A DNA stretch of 64,000 bases from Laccaria trichodermophora (Eukaryota > Basidiomycota > Agaricomycetes > Agaricales > Hydnangiaceae), in contig JACTVC010000042.1 of assembly GCA_018417955.1 (NCBI GenBank), forward strand, positions 124,001 through 188,000, written 5' to 3'. Position numbers and translations under genes: made by a program. Of the stretch, positions 63,313-64,000 are shown one piece after another. The notes beneath the pieces are model-generated. The model had not been told where the DNA came from, searched no databases, and worked only from the letters and a program-made list of their open reading frames with translations. Within the stretch, counting starts at the first letter, position 1, and every line of letters starts with the position of its first letter.

Positions 63313-64000
63313 CTAGAATCGCTTGCCTCCACGCTTGATTGGCTGTTTAGTTCCGCGCTTCATCCCCCCCGCTCCGGACCCACTCCTTTTCTGAGCCACT
63401 CGCGCCTTGCTATCGCTGTCATCATCACTTGAAGAAGCTATTCGAGGTTTTTTACTTTGTTTCATTGGCTGGGGAGGCTCTGAGTCGGAATTGGATGTCT
63501 CTCCCTTTGTCACTGGTGTCGGCGAAAATACAGATGAGGACTTTGAAAAGGTTTGGCCAGTGGGCATCGCTGCAGCTCCCTGACTTGCAAATGGAGATGA
63601 TTCCTTTGGCTTGTTGATATGAACCGGCTCTTCTTCCGCCTCGGACTCCGTTGCAGAATCTGGGTGTACCGGTTGAACTTTGACCTGATCGCGGTCGCGT
63701 GATGTTGAGGCAATAGGTAGAGACTACAACCGTTATTTCATCACTCCGTCAAGTACAGCGAGGCGAGACGCATGCTTACCGCAGGGGGTGGGGAAACCCG
63801 CTGTGCTTTGGGGGGAGATTTCTCGATCGAAATACCGTTGTCCAGCCCTTTTGATGTAAGATCCGGAGTATCAACAACAGAGGTGACAGGTGCTACAGGG
63901 AGCGCGACAGTCGATTAGGTTGTGCTGAAGTAGGTTTGTGAAGGTTTCCTCACGAAGATCAGGAACAAAATTGAACATTGCGGTCATCCGTCGAAGTGTT
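63313..64000 (-). CDS. C-terminal part of an unrecognised Ser/Lys-rich protein, 5' end outside window
   Basis: The visible part is a disordered tail. It starts in FNFVPDLREE near the right edge, crosses two introns (about 63895-63960 and 63724-63780) and has SATESEAEEEPVHINKPKES, then SSSDDDSDSKARVAQKRSGS and a very basic end MKRGTKQPIKRGGKRF with a TAG at 63313. Acidic serine clusters look like casein kinase 2 targets and the basic end like a nuclear or DNA-binding tail. DNA end-joining factors of the XRCC4/XLF group can end this way, but nothing here proves it. Confidence 0.6.

Overview
The window comes from a filamentous basidiomycete, most likely a mushroom-forming Agaricomycete. The genes are broken by many short introns of about 45-60 bp with GT...CTNAC...AG signals, they are packed on both strands with gaps often under 200 bp, and several products are of fungal or basidiomycete type (a PriB-like zinc-cluster factor, a Yor1-type ABC transporter, a fungal Atg17, a Bsd2/Ndfip protein). 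I saw no tRNA, rRNA or CRISPR. All gene models are my own splicing by eye and no search was run.

Layout. 1-16300 is a dense housekeeping block: the 3' part of an aspartic protease, SelO protein AMPylase, phosphopantetheine adenylyltransferase, Arp3, Atg17, a LysM protein and a large ABCC transporter. A 590-bp inverted-repeat element with a 9-bp target duplication sits in the very short Atg17/LysM divergent promoter. 16300-22400 is gene-poor and repeat-rich: an 817-bp hAT-type MITE, a 1.0-kb TA-flanked element whose left edge was hit by that MITE, a near-perfect fold-back, and gene relics. 22400-27406 is a tandem duplication of two genes (an unrecognised single-exon gene and a Myb/SANT-like gene) in which each unit has lost a different member.

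27574-52942 is again ordinary and dense: a double-PHD MYST acetyltransferase, a LAMMER kinase, a Bsd2/Ndfip adaptor, homoserine O-acetyltransferase, Asa1, signal peptidase subunit Spc3, a mitochondrial stomatin-like protein, a membrane SH3 protein, an NAD(P)-binding protein, a one-pass membrane protein and the PriB-like factor. 53216-60515 is a small metabolic cluster in which two paralogous cytochrome b5-acyl-CoA dehydrogenase fusions flank an alpha-methylacyl-CoA racemase; one paralogue is divergent from the racemase across a 185-bp promoter and the other lies just downstream of it. A racemase that epimerises 2-methyl-branched acyl-CoAs beside two acyl-CoA dehydrogenases suggests branched-chain acyl-CoA oxidation. 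The window closes with Mim1/Tom13 and the 3' end of an unrecognised basic protein.
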